Shown: positions 8,845 through 18,991 of the stretch, in pieces
How positions within the stretch are numbered: position 1 is the first letter of the stretch
Layout of the letters: every line of letters starts with the position of its first letter
DNA from: Lingula anatina
Lineage: Eukaryota; Brachiopoda; Lingulata; Lingulida; Lingulidae
DNA: 29,841 nt
NCBI RefSeq assembly: GCF_001039355.2
Contig: NW_019775716.1
Location: 211,631 to 241,471, forward strand
Reading direction: 5' to 3'
Notes under the pieces: generated by a model
The model's database searches: none
Told to the model about the DNA's origin: nothing
The model's input: only the letters and a program-made list of their open reading frames with translations
Made by a program: the position numbers and the translations under genes

Positions 8845-8850
8845 TTTATT
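8845..8850 (-). promoter_or_regulatory. Polyadenylation signal, SOCS-box gene
   Basis: On the minus strand this reads AATAAA, about 90 bases after the stop of the SOCS-box exon, a normal distance for a short 3' UTR. Confidence 0.6.
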
Positions 8851-8939
8851 ACCGTTAGTATCATTTTGTGTAATAAACATGATGAAAAGAAAATAGAAAA
8901 GACATCAGAGGCTCTCCTAGTTATTGCTTATTCCACTGA

Positions 8940-9450
8940 CTAAATATATTGTATCTTCCATAAGGGAAACCGCATGTTTATGATGTTATCCAGTTCTGGC
9001 AAAGTTAGTAGTTTAAGCAAAGAATCTGGAAGCTTCAAACTTTTCATAAGACTTTCAGTAACTTTGCCCTCCCCTAGAGTTCTGCGTATGGCTCGAACAC
9101 AGCAGTGTAACAAAGAAGGAAAACACGCTAAATTGTCTTGATAAAACTTGGTGATTTTTGAATCTAAATCCACAGGAAGTTCAAGATGAGTGGCAGAGAT
9201 ACTGTTAACAAGGTTATACTTGAGTCCCACGGAGTGCAGCATTCTCAGAACGTCCTTAATGTCCCCTTCTGTCACCGCCAGTAACAATATGATCTGTACC
9301 ACGGAATGTACGTCAGACTCGTACCTTATAACACGAGATGCAGCGTAAAATTTTCTCCAGATTTTTTCCACCACCATCTCTTCAAACCACTCTCTTACCA
9401 CATTCACATCTCCAAGCTGCAGTAATATCTTAATCAAATCCACAACATTT
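8940..9450 (-). CDS. Last exon of an ankyrin/SOCS-box (ASB-like) protein
   Basis: An open frame of about 170 codons on the minus strand ends at TAG (8940-8942). The translation contains IKILLQLGDVNVV and a later LLLAVTEGDIKDVLRMLHS, which look like diverged ankyrin helices. It then reads FPSLLHCCVRAIRRTL at about residues 108-123 of the open frame. SLLHCCVRAI fits the Elongin-BC box of a SOCS box ([STP]-L-x3-C-x3-hydrophobic), and the SLKLPDSLLKLLTLPEL that follows fits the C-terminal half (Cul5-box region). ASB proteins are substrate adaptors of Cullin-5 E3 ubiquitin ligases. The exon start at 9450 follows AAACAG on the minus strand; upstream in this frame is a stop at about 9470, so an intron must enter here if the gene is functional. 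Orientation is convergent with gene 1. Confidence 0.75.
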
Positions 9451-9532
9451 CTGTTTATGATATATCATGATTTTCTCAACAGTTTACACCATGCAGTCAA
9501 TCTTGTAAGGTATTTCCACTCCAGCATCTAAC

Positions 9533-9659
9533 AAAGTCGTTAGTTTTGAGGAACTGGACTTAAAGGTCCAGGGGAAGTCAAGGCGGCCTTTTTTTCTCTC
9601 TTTCACCCAAAACAGACTGTATTTGTACTTCAGAAGGAATCTGACAGTATCTAAATCAC
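9533..9659 (-). CDS. Penultimate exon of the SOCS-box gene (candidate)
   Basis: After the minus-strand acceptor TTTTTTATAG the frame reads GDLDTVRFLLKYKYSLFW, an ankyrin helix pair, then VKERKKGRLDFPWTFKSSSS and KLTT. A GTTAGA donor at 9532 gives 127 bases (2 + 41 codons + 2), whose phase fits the exon starting at 9450, with an 82-base intron. The donor is weak, so the boundary is tentative. Without this intron the frame runs into TAA near 9484. Upstream exons are not seen; the TIR element at 9841 lies just beyond. Confidence 0.5.
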
Positions 9660-9840
9660 CTATAAAAAATAGAAAGATAAAACTTTGTGCAACAATAATT
9701 ATAATTGTGCTGTATTGTCTGTATTATGTTAATAATTAGAAGCATAAGACATACATCAAGGCAGTGGTATCAAGGGATATGAAAAACGTCCTAACTCAAG
9801 GATGGTCAAAATATGAATAGATGCCCTGTGGTTAGCTTAA

Positions 9841-10720
9841 GCCTCGGTCACAACCAGACGCACGAATTTCAGGATCGTACGTCACCTGCGATTTTTGGGT
9901 GTTGCGGAGGCCGTAAAGGTGGTAGAGGTAGAGGAAAGTCTGCCTTGCGAGTCGCAAGGGCCACATGAGATGTCCTTTCAAGCAGGGACGCTAATTGCAA
10001 GGAGCAATGGCCGTGGAAATTGTACTCATTTTGTCTTGCTTTCTGTGTACGTGGCACACACTCACTACTTACGAAGGGAATGCAACGCACGGCGAAAGTA
10101 GTGCCCTTTTGCGTCAGTTTTGCTTCACACTTGCCTCACACGTTTGTGTTGACGTACTGACGGCGTACGTCAGTTTTGCTTCCTGTTCTCCTCTTTTTTC
10201 TTCTTCCTCCTCCCTTTTTTCTACTATGTAAGCTTTTTTTTCTAGGCTTTTGGAGGCATATTAGAAACTAAATTGTGAAAAAAATTGAATTTTTTGAAAA
10301 TTGTTGTACACGTTACACAGTCGACGTTCATTGTAAAGACACGTGCGTGCGTCGTGAGCACGCCTTTTATACACCAGGCGTGGGGGTGACGCATGTGCGA
10401 CGCATTTCCGGTGTGCTCTCGACTTTGTTCGTTAGTTGTGAGGGCGTGCGCCTTACTCAACAGGCAAAGGGCACTTGTTCCTTCATTGCTTGCGACGTGC
10501 ATCTTGCACAACGCGCGTCTCTCTTGATAACTCCGGGCGAGGGGAGCAAGTTACGGTTGCGGCCTCGCTGTTCGCAGGCTATTCGTAGAATCTTTCGTGC
10601 GTACGGGCTGTCTGCGAACTCCAAATTTCGTAAAATGGACTTGCGTGGGACGTGAGATTCTGCGCAAAATTTGGACGCAAACAGCCCGTAAGAGTCCGTA
10701 CGGCCGGTTGTGACCGAGGC
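9841..10720. mobile_element. TIR element (non-autonomous DNA transposon), long copy
   Basis: The ends are exact inverted repeats, GCCTCGGTCACAACC (9841-9855) and GGTTGTGACCGAGGC (10706-10720), extended by AA/TT outside. The interior is CpG-rich (ACGCACG, CGTACG) and shares CTTCATTGCTTGCGACGTGC and other stretches with 2215-2365 and 19203-19602. Open frames within show no transposase motif, so I treat it as non-autonomous. No clear target-site duplication is visible. Confidence 0.85.
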
Positions 10721-11104
10721 TTTACATGTAACATTTTCCGTGCATTATAAGCACATTATTTCGTGTTCAGATAGAAATAATAAGCTTGCTTTGACTGTCG
10801 GAGGTACCGCTACTGTAACCGTACTAATTGGAATAGTGCAGTGTATTAGTAGAAATCAAACACCTTGGGGTAATGGGTATTGCCACCGTGGATATTCAAT
10901 TTAACTGTCTCTTACTTCATTTTAATTATTATAATTGACGGAGTTAGTCAACCTGTCGGATAATTCAGCCAAGAATAATTCACTAACCAGTCAATTTAAA
11001 TAACTCTACCCAGATACCGTTTGTATTAATTAACAGCGTCAGTGAGTCAGTTAAGACTATTTATGTACCCTATATAAACACCACGGTGAAGGAAAAGGGA
11101 CCAA
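10721..11104. other. Non-coding, nothing recognised
   Basis: AT-rich stretch between the TIR element and the direct repeat. No exon, RNA gene or element end was recognised. Confidence 0.4.
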
Positions 11105-11480
11105 ATGTTCAACCATTCATTATCACGATCGATCACCGCAAGTCCACCTAACAATAACCGTACGAGGTGTGCGCAATGCCATCTACGACTTAGAGGTCCA
11201 CGGTTTCAAATAAAATGTCAAAAGTTCGACAATATCGTGGAAGATACGGAGGCCATGAATCCGTACGATATCGTACAACCCCCGCCTACCTTACCCCAAC
11301 CTCCACATCAAGTGGGTCATACTGGCAGTGTAAGAGCGCCATATACTGGACAGAGCAGGACGCGTGCACTTGATAATCTAAGCTTTAAAAACGGATTTTT
11401 TTTTTTTTTTTTTTTTTTTTTGCGAATGTATACGGTTATCGATCATGAAAATATTTATAAACGTTATTATGCACCTCACG
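11105..11480 (+). repeat. Diverged direct repeat, copy A
   Basis: Shares blocks in the same order with 11879-12360: TTCAACCATTCA, GGTGTGCGCAATGCCATCTA, then TTTCAAATAAAATGT, GAGGCCA, TCGTACA, CCCGCCTACC, TAATCTAAGCTTTA, and a TTATCGATC ... ATTATGCAC block. A T22 run splits the copy at about 11399-11420. The open frame 11105-11509 reads through the homopolymer and has no recognisable domain, so I do not call a gene. Confidence 0.7.
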
Positions 11481-11715
11481 TAAATCCAACACACTATCTC
11501 CAGTATTGAACGTGATGCATTTAAGGAAGTTGACTTATATCACGCCTAGGATGATATCAGTCCCACAGTATGGAGGCCCTGTGTTAACTTAATGTACGGC
11601 TGCCGTGCCATCTCTCCCACAAGGTCAGATCGAGAAAAAATCGATTCGTACAGAGCCATTTTCGCTTAGTGCTGATGCCGCACAACATTACATGAAGATC
11701 AACATGCTGTCGATG

Positions 11716-11744
11716 CCCCCCCCCACTGCCCCCCCCCCCCCCCC
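11716..11744. repeat. Poly-C tract interrupted by ACTG
   Basis: C9, then ACTG, then a C16 run. The minus strand is the corresponding G tract. It lies between the two copies of the direct repeat, beside a partly similar third stretch (about 11590-11680, which shares GATCGA, AAAATCG, TTCGTACAG). Confidence 0.85.
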
Positions 11745-11878
11745 ATAATGTTTTAAGCACCCAAGTAGTCAGAATAAAGAAACACAACTTCAAATCCATG
11801 CATCAGGATAAAACTAAGCTTTAGACATATTGCTATTTACTTGCCTTACATAAGGAATAGGACAAAAAAATATTCAAC

Positions 11879-12360
11879 CATTCACCCACCTCAAATCCAT
11901 CTATACTAACAATGCCTGTATTAGTGGGGTGGCTTCGGGTAAAAAAAAAAAATGGACAGATTGTGACACGGTGGATGGGGTGTGCGCAGTGCCATCTACG
12001 ACCTAGTATAGAGGCCCATTTTTTTTCAAATAAAATGTAATTTTTCGATCGACAAAATCGTGAAATATGCAGAGGCCACGAATTAATATGATTTCGTACA
12101 GCCCCGCCTACCGCGCAGAGTACGAGCACCGTATGTGGATATCACAGGACTCATGTAGGGAATACTGTACATGTACTTTGTAATCTAAGCTTTAGAAACA
12201 CAGAGGAGGTCAAAAACATAACTATTTTAATCGATATCGTTTCTGTTTTCGGACAGAACGCCATAATAACAAAACATTCGTTAAAAGGGAGTTTTTGTTA
12301 GAATGTACCGTTATCGATTCTGTAAAGATTTATGCAAATGTCATTATGCACTGTACTTTA
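11879..12360 (+). repeat. Diverged direct repeat, copy B
   Basis: Second copy of the 11105-11480 unit, offset by roughly 800-870 bases with indels. It keeps GTGTGCGCAGTGCCATCTAC, AGCCCCGCCTACC, GTAATCTAAGCTTTAG and the ATTATGCACTG block. No coding frame is maintained between the copies, which argues for a non-coding repeat. Confidence 0.7.
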
Positions 12361-12540
12361 AAAGATTCTTTTCATACCCTGCAGTAAACTTCAGCTTTCG
12401 AATTTCAGGAACATTTCAGGACACTCAGCAATTTGTAAACTAGACATATGTTTAAATCGTTAACCACTAAATTATAAACACTATGAAAACAATTGATTCC
12501 AAAATAAAGTGCGTTGAAAACACCTCACCGCAATATGCAT

Positions 12541-12685
12541 AAAATAAAACGACAGGTCCAGGTCACGTGGTCGGTTGACGACAAGCCACAGGGGAAAGCC
12601 AGCACGTTATATCAATTTGATCTGCCATTGTCTAAGAGTTCCTGCAGATCCAGTACTAACAGGACAGACGGTTGTACCTGACAAG
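12541..12685 (+). other. Candidate 5' UTR exon of ANK-death gene 2
   Basis: A relatively GC-rich stretch ends in CTGACAAG followed by GTGAGT at 12686, a strong donor. Upstream is CACGTG (12564-12569), an E-box. The first coding exon of gene 2 follows an acceptor-like TTCTTACAG at 18864, so a leader exon far upstream is plausible, with an intron of about 6.2 kb. No transcript evidence is available and no start site can be fixed. Confidence 0.28.
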
Positions 12686-14561
12686 GTGAGTGGTTCCGTG
12701 CTCATGGAGTGCTGAATGGAAGAAAAGTGTCAATCATTACGTGTTGCTGTATATGTACTTTATCAGTCTGTGTATTTTTGCCTCTGACACCTATTTTTCA
12801 GTAATTTCAGCTTAATAGGCCCTTATGCTAGACTGCATCATAGCTTTTTGTAGGTCGGCAAACAGGCAAATAAACATTTACGTTGATAAGTGACTTTAAG
12901 GTGAACGCATGGTCAGACGTGGGATAACAAGGTCTAAACCTTCATTGTCCCTCACTTAACTTCTTGTTGGATTACTTAAACAATGTGAGTTCGGTGCATA
13001 GACCTCTGTTTTTAAAATGATCGGTTTATTTATACCCCGTCTATATTATACTCAGGTTGCAAGCACACTTTAGAGGCGTTCATTGCGAAGTTGATTTTTT
13101 GTTATTGGCCCTACTAGATATTTTGATCAACTTTCCAACATTCCATTCTTTGATAATCAGTGGTTCCCACAAAGTTGGCTTTCGTGTAGTTACCGTGCAA
13201 ATCTCAGTAATACTTATGTTGTTTTCCCCTCTCTTCTCTACCCTGTAGACTGTAGTTTTTTAATGTTTACCAGAACTCTTTAAGATTTGCCTTTTTCACA
13301 AACCAGCAGTTTATTTGGAATAGTAAATTTGCACTCATTCTTTCTTTGTTTTACTAGTTGTTTCTATTTCTTTGTAGCTAATTGTAAGGTTTACGAAACG
13401 TAGCTGTTGTATGTTCTGATGGAAGTTGATATGTATACTAGTGTTACTCATAATTGTCCACTATACATGGTCACGTAACTTCATTGTGACTGATGTGTTG
13501 GGTCTAAAGTCCTCAGGGAGACTTCCACCTTATTGTGTAGAAAAAAATGAGCCTGGAATTGTGTGGGTGGATTTTTTAAAATGCTTATGCTGTTCATTGT
13601 TCTAAGCGGAGATACGTTTGCAGCATTTTCAATGATATTTATTAATGTATCAAAGGTGGTTTTAATCTCTCTTTAGATGACAGAAAGTGTGTATACCTTC
13701 AGGAGCCTACACAAATTCCTCAGTGGAATTCGTTATCCAAATGTAGCGGTCTAATTGTGTAGATACTGTGAGGTGACTGATAATCATCTAATATATGACA
13801 CGAAGGAGCACTATTATCTACTTATATTTTAATTATATTTCCAGCAGTCTGTTTTGGCAAGTCATAAATAGTTTTTTTTTTTTTTTTTTTTTTTTTCAGG
13901 ATGTTTTGAGGGCCCTTTCTTGTAACGTCCACTCGAAAAAGGGGAAATCCTGTATATTCGAAAAAATAATAAATAATAATATTTTGAAACAAATACGTAG
14001 ACATCATTAAATTATGCAATGAACTTAATGTGATCTGTCAATGTTGTTATATGATCGTAATAATGATACAAAGATACAATATAAAACTAAATGTAAAAAT
14101 AACATCAATATCCCAGGCCAAGTACTCACAAAAAATGTGTATATATTGACTACAAGAAATTTAATATTAATAGTTTGTAAAACTGCCATGATTCTTACTA
14201 AAACGGAATATGCAAAACAGTGATTGCAGTCTTCCAGGGGTGCTTCACAACATTTTGTTGTACCTCTTAATACTAAATCGATCTTTCTTATTTAATATAT
14301 GCCCAGTATTGACTCTTGCCAGTATAATATTGACATCTTTTGTATGTGGTGAATTTTTAAATACGGATGTGGACCTGTCGGATATCAGTTTTTGATAAAA
14401 CCATATTTCTGTTGATTTCTATTGACGTCATTGCACAGCAAAGCGGTTATTAGAGGGAATATTTTTGTGCTCCATGCTGAACATGAAAGAGATCATTGTA
14501 AAAATCGAACTAAATGAACACCTGTAGCTTATCGATCAAGTGAGTCGCTAGGGAGTTTAAG
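12686..14561. other. Non-coding, nothing recognised
   Basis: AT-rich sequence with a T run at about 13871-13896. Small open frames here have no domain or similarity to anything else in the window. It would be intron if the leader exon at 12541-12685 is real. Confidence 0.4.
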
Positions 14562-16137
14562 TGCATTCCAAGTGGAAATTTATCGAATGGCATTTGAACA
14601 ATATTCAAACTGCACTTTGACAGCATTATAAATATTCTCACGGCATTCTAACAGCATTTGAAATATCCTGATCACATTAGAGCGAGATCGGAACTGGCAA
14701 GTCACTTAGCACGTAGCCAGAGACAGGGCCAAATGGAAAGAATGACTGTGGCCTTATGTCCCACACGGGACGAAGAGCTCTGATGATGATGATGAAGTCA
14801 CTTAAAAGTCCGCCAGAATGTTTCGAATGTGCCATTGATGAGCTGGAATGCAACTCGAATGCGTCTCGATTGCTGCCGAAATCTATTTCCATTATTAAAA
14901 AAATTAGGCTCTAACACACTTCAAATGCATCTCAAGATCGACAGTGTGAAAGTGCCAATTAGTCGTGAAGTGAGTGATGAAATTAATTAGAGCACAACCG
15001 AACTGTATAAAACACGACTTGCTGCTGCTGGAACGTCAGTCGTAACAGAAAAATCGCCTGGTCACTCAACATTACGCCAAGAAAGAAGGGAGGAAAGGTG
15101 AAAAAGTCCGCAACTGGACGCGGCCATCTATCCTTGGCCCTACTCTCTGCACTAACTCATTAAACATGTCAGGCTCCATTCTGAGGTAGTTGAAGAAAGA
15201 CTGTGGGTCTTCTACTCTAAGCTCCGCCATCAATCATGTGTCATGTCCATACAGCCTTCTCCTGTCCTCTGCCATCCATGGTCGAGTCTGATATCTCCTG
15301 CGTCTTCTCCTTTTGTTTCTTTACCTGGCCTCCACATCTCTTTCAAGCAGGTCTTGCTGGAGAACAGTAATTTACAGCAGAGCAACATGGCCCACGTTGT
15401 CCATTGTATATGGTTGCGGGGATGAGACTGATTAATATGCTACATTCCTCAGCATAATATACCCTATCAATCACCATTTCAGTGGCGTTCTTTATACACT
15501 CTAGCCATTTGTGTTACATTCTTAACATATTCGAAAGTAATTTCAGTATTTCAGATGCATTCTGTTTGAATTCTTTATATTTCAAACCATCATTGGCAGC
15601 CATACCGGGAGCATTTATAATGCATTTGAGTACGCTTCGTATATCATTCGAGGCACCTTCTTACATACTTCAGCCTGTGTTCGGGCAGCAGTCAAACCAC
15701 ACTCGTACAGCATTTGAATTTAATTATAAATATTCTGAATGCATTCTAACAACATTCGCAATATCCCTACAGTATTCCAACTACATTCGAGCTGCATTTG
15801 AGAGGTAATATACGTGGAATGTGAAAGAATCATTCCAGGCGGGTTCGATGTGCATTCTTAGTATTCCAGAGGCATTCTTACAAAGCCGTAATATGTATAA
15901 TTTAAAATTCCCTCCCGAATATGGTACGAATTTTTAAATTTAGTAATTCCGGCTTGACTCCTATTTAATTCGAATAAGTTTGACGGGGGCTTTAAGTCAC
16001 TTGTCAGTTCGAATATTCCTCTAACGTGATCAGATGTTTCGAATGCTGTCGGAATGCCGTGAGAATATTTAGAATGCAGTCATAGTGCAGTTAGAATACT
16101 GTTCAAATGCCATTCGATAAATTTCCACTTGGAATGC
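14562..16137. mobile_element. Foldback element built of GCATTYGAA-like units
   Basis: 14562-14709 and 15993-16137 are inverted copies, roughly 90 percent alike by eye over the first 120 bases. The outer end of each arm reads GCATTCCAAGTGGAAATTTA on its own strand, and the inner end AACTGRCAAGTSACTTA. Within the arms units such as GCATTTGAACA, ATATTCAAACT, GCACTTTGACA, GCATTCTAACA recur about every 11 bases, and similar units fill 15490-15860 and 16138-16260. No transposase frame is seen, so it is a non-autonomous foldback-type element. The true outer ends may lie beyond the arms. Confidence 0.75.
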
Positions 16138-18460
16138 GCTTCGAACGTTTTTGACATGACAAAAACATTCGGGATGCCATAAGAATGGGTAAAATAATAA
16201 GAATGCACTCGGGATTTTTAGAATGCTCTTCGAATGTCCAGGAGCTCACAAAGAATTGTGTTTCCGACGGCATTCTTGCTCATTCCGCCTCTAGTGTGAC
16301 GGGGGTATTAGCTGGCATTTCGAGAGATGCCACTCAGAAGTAATCACTGGATTTTTCTGTTGATCTGACGGTTACCAAGTGCCGTGCAAAATAATCCTGC
16401 AGCGTTACCTGTCAAAAGCTCTTATTAACACAAGTGACGACCACTTGCTCTCGACAGACAGTTTCATCCGATCATTTTGCCGATAACAGAGAAGGAATCT
16501 CCCATGTAAAATTACTCGATTGCCGAGAAAGACCCATTGAACCGTTCAAATGCAATTTCACACCTCTTAATTGTGGTTAAACGTAATCGCCTTTGTTAGC
16601 GCTTCCTTCTACATATCCTTGACACCCTACTGGGCATCACTATAGGCTGAGGCCCTCTCCAGAGCTTTCAATCAAAATGGCGGCACGCTTACAAGTCTAA
16701 AGCGTGATCGGAAATGTAACAAAAGCACGATTTTCTGCCCTTTCAAAGCACCCAAACAAAATATTTTTAGATGACAATGAGCAATGGTTCCATCTGATCG
16801 TATAACCGATAACAGGTAAATTTGCCAGCTAAGCATTTGACATATAAGCTCTGTTAACCATTCTGTGAACATTTTTGGCTGTTTTAACAGCTAAATCGCT
16901 GTCAAGTATATTGAAATATGGGGTAATTTAACGTAAAAGATGATAAAATCAAAAGTAAATAGTTTAAGACAATTCCCTGGGTCGTTTCAATCACTTGAAT
17001 AGCTGTCTTGGTTATAGAGAAAATCCCAGCTCCGAAAACGACATTTTTCGCCCGAAATTGGCGCTATAGCGTCATCTGTTGGACACTGCACTTGATCTTT
17101 GTCTTTTATAGGCCTTTTAGGAAGTATGTTTTAATTTTTTATAAAAAAACTTTAAATCCAGGATATTGTTTCTATGCTTTTAGTCGTTTTACTATTTGTG
17201 CCCTTAAGAGACTGTCTGATATTTTGCCAGAAGGAAGAGACTTTATGTGATTTTATAGACTGAGCATATCTTTCTAATGTGGTTCTTTAGAAAGGCATTT
17301 TACCTGATATTAACACGGGTTTCTGGATTAAAATTCAATTCGATGGATTTTTTATTTTATCATGGCCAGAAATGTGCAGCATTTACGCGATACGCGAGGG
17401 CGCAACAGTAGGGCTTCACGTGACTCAACTAACCAATTACAGCACAAGAATGGCATCGCACACAGACTCTTTGATAAGTGCTCAGCCCATTGTCAAGTAG
17501 TGTTAGTTCATGGTAACAAGCGTCTGATATGTGCAGAGAAGTTTATTATTATAATATATATTGTTCTTATTGTTACATTATTAAATCTAACTCTGTATCC
17601 AAGTAGTAACTATACTGTACCAAGTCAGGTACTGATGATGTACAGAGGTCACATATTCCAGAATAAGCCATTGCCACTGATTTATAACTTTCATTTTGTT
17701 TAATATGTTATTCATTAAAGAGTTCATGAAAGATTATTTTAATTTGTTAAATCGTGATCTTATTCTTTTTATATTCAAATAATTGAATATTGTGGGTAAA
17801 ATTGGTCTTCCACTTCTTATTTGCATTTTTCCTTTACTACAAGATTATTTTGGAACAGTTGCAGCATTAAAAATTTAAATAAATAGCAATCTTAAAGAAG
17901 AATTTTGCATAAATGTTAAATGATGATAGGAATTTTGGATTAAGAGATTAGTTAAATACTGAGTAGTGATATGGTCAGTCAATTTATGTAGAATCTGATA
18001 ATATGATTGAAAATACTGATTGAATTCTTAGCCCTGCACTGGGCAGTTTTACATTTGTGCCAAGTGCTCTTTTTGGACTCCATTGTACAGTGGTAAAAAA
18101 TCTTCAATTGCCATGAAATTTTTTTAATCAGACTCTGTATGTTACTGCTATCAGCTGGTGCTATCGGCAACGAATTAATTTCCCTTTGTTTCTGAGTGAA
18201 TCTACCGTCTAAAATCACTATTACTGAAAATATTTGCGTTTTGCTGAGGGTAGTCTAGGCAATATACGGCAAACTTCTTAGTACGTGTGTACAACAGATT
18301 TTTTTTAAAAAACCCTAGCGAAATTTGGTCAGGAGTTGCTTGAAGCATAGCACAGCGTTGCTGTCTATCGGCATCAGACCGTAAGTTTGTCAATTCTCAC
18401 GAATTACCCACGAATCGCGAACCCATTCATTTTCCTATGGCAATCTAGCAACTCATTAAA
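16138..18460. other. Mostly unassigned non-coding DNA
   Basis: The first about 120 bases continue the GCATTC-type units. An AAAATGGCGGC motif (16674-16684) matches the YY1 consensus, and a TTTTTCGCCCG ... TTGGCGC pair (about 17043-17064) resembles E2F sites, but no gene follows either. The open frame 17362-17703 has no recognisable domain. Confidence 0.35.
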
Positions 18461-18467
18461 AATGCAC

Positions 18468-18496
18468 GCATGCGCAGTGGGCTAGGCGTGACGTCA
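18468..18496 (+). promoter_or_regulatory. Promoter-like NRF1 plus CRE site pair
   Basis: GCATGCGCAG (18468-18477) matches the NRF1 consensus and TGACGTCA (18489-18496) is a perfect CRE (CREB/ATF site). They are 11 bases apart and about 400 bases upstream of the gene 2 start codon. Such pairs are common in animal housekeeping-type promoters. No TATA box is evident. Activity is inferred. Confidence 0.4.
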
Positions 18497-18629
18497 TGCA
18501 GTGCATTTCTGGGGATGTTTGTAACTGAAATAATCATGAATCTATATTATAATGGTGGAAAAATGCCTTAACTCCAGGAATAAGGTGGACAGTTTCATAT
18601 GACTGGCAAGAATCTTCTGAATTGATAAA

Positions 18630-18745
18630 TGTTGGGCAAACGTTGGCCAAAAAACGTTAAGTCGACCGTTGGCCAAGGTGAGCTTTAGATTGAAACCAAA
18701 GGCAACGTTGGGCCAACGTTGAACAACGTTTGCATGCTATCTGGG
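18630..18745. repeat. Cluster of AACGTTGGCCAA-type palindromic units
   Basis: Units CAAACGTTGGCCAA, ACCGTTGGCCAAGG, and CAACGTTGGGCCAACGTTG (18703-18721, palindromic except for its central position), then CAACGTTTG recur within 115 bases. The end (TGCTATCTGGG) looks like an element boundary. It could be a short MITE or a cluster of protein-binding sites just upstream of gene 2. Confidence 0.6.
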
Positions 18746-18892
18746 ATAGAATCCATTATGCACACTAATACATTTGTAACTAAAAAAACATGTTTCCTGC
18801 GGCAGTTGAAATTAATGTGAAGCATATGATAAAGTAATCCTGTTCAGACAAAATCTTCTTACAGAGTCACCTTTCTACTACTCCATCAGACC

Positions 18893-18991
18893 ATGTATCT
18901 ACTCCACCAGGCTGTGTTGAATGGTGATACTGGCGAGGTGAGACGACTGCTGTGGGATGGGAGATATGATGTCAACTACAAGGAGTCTGCG
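18893..18991 (+). CDS. Gene 2 initiator exon: N-terminal ankyrin repeat
   Basis: ATG followed by 32 codons to a GTGCGT donor, phase 0. It encodes MYLLHQAVLNGDTGEVRRLL then WDGRYDVNYKESA. L-H-x-A-x-x-x-G-x-x-x-x-V-x-x-L-L is the ankyrin pattern, so the protein begins inside its first repeat. The exon probably starts at 18865 after TTCTTACAG, leaving a short untranslated part. Confidence 0.82.

Noticed and set aside
9451-9489. A 39-base intron (GTGTAA..CAG) in the SOCS-box gene
   Set aside because: Too short for a usual intron and the phase does not fit; the 82-base option fits the frame.
10275-10655. 126-codon open frame inside the TIR element
   Set aside because: CpG-rich element interior with long frames on both strands; no transposase motif, and the shorter copies do not keep the frame.
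11105-11509. 134-codon open frame
   Set aside because: It reads through a T22 run (poly-Phe) and the frame is not kept in the homologous repeat copy at 11879-12360.
15482-15808. 108-codon open frame
   Set aside because: Produced by the GCATTYGAA-type repeat units; the translation is repetitive (NSLYF, SF, AF words) with no domain.
16674-17066. YY1-like and E2F-like motifs as a promoter
   Set aside because: Consensus matches are short and no exon or donor site with coding sequence follows; kept only as a remark.
17362-17703. 113-codon open frame starting MARNVQHLRDTRGRN
   Set aside because: No recognised domain, low-complexity isoleucine/leucine stretch in an AT-rich region, no splice or promoter context, and no second copy in the window.
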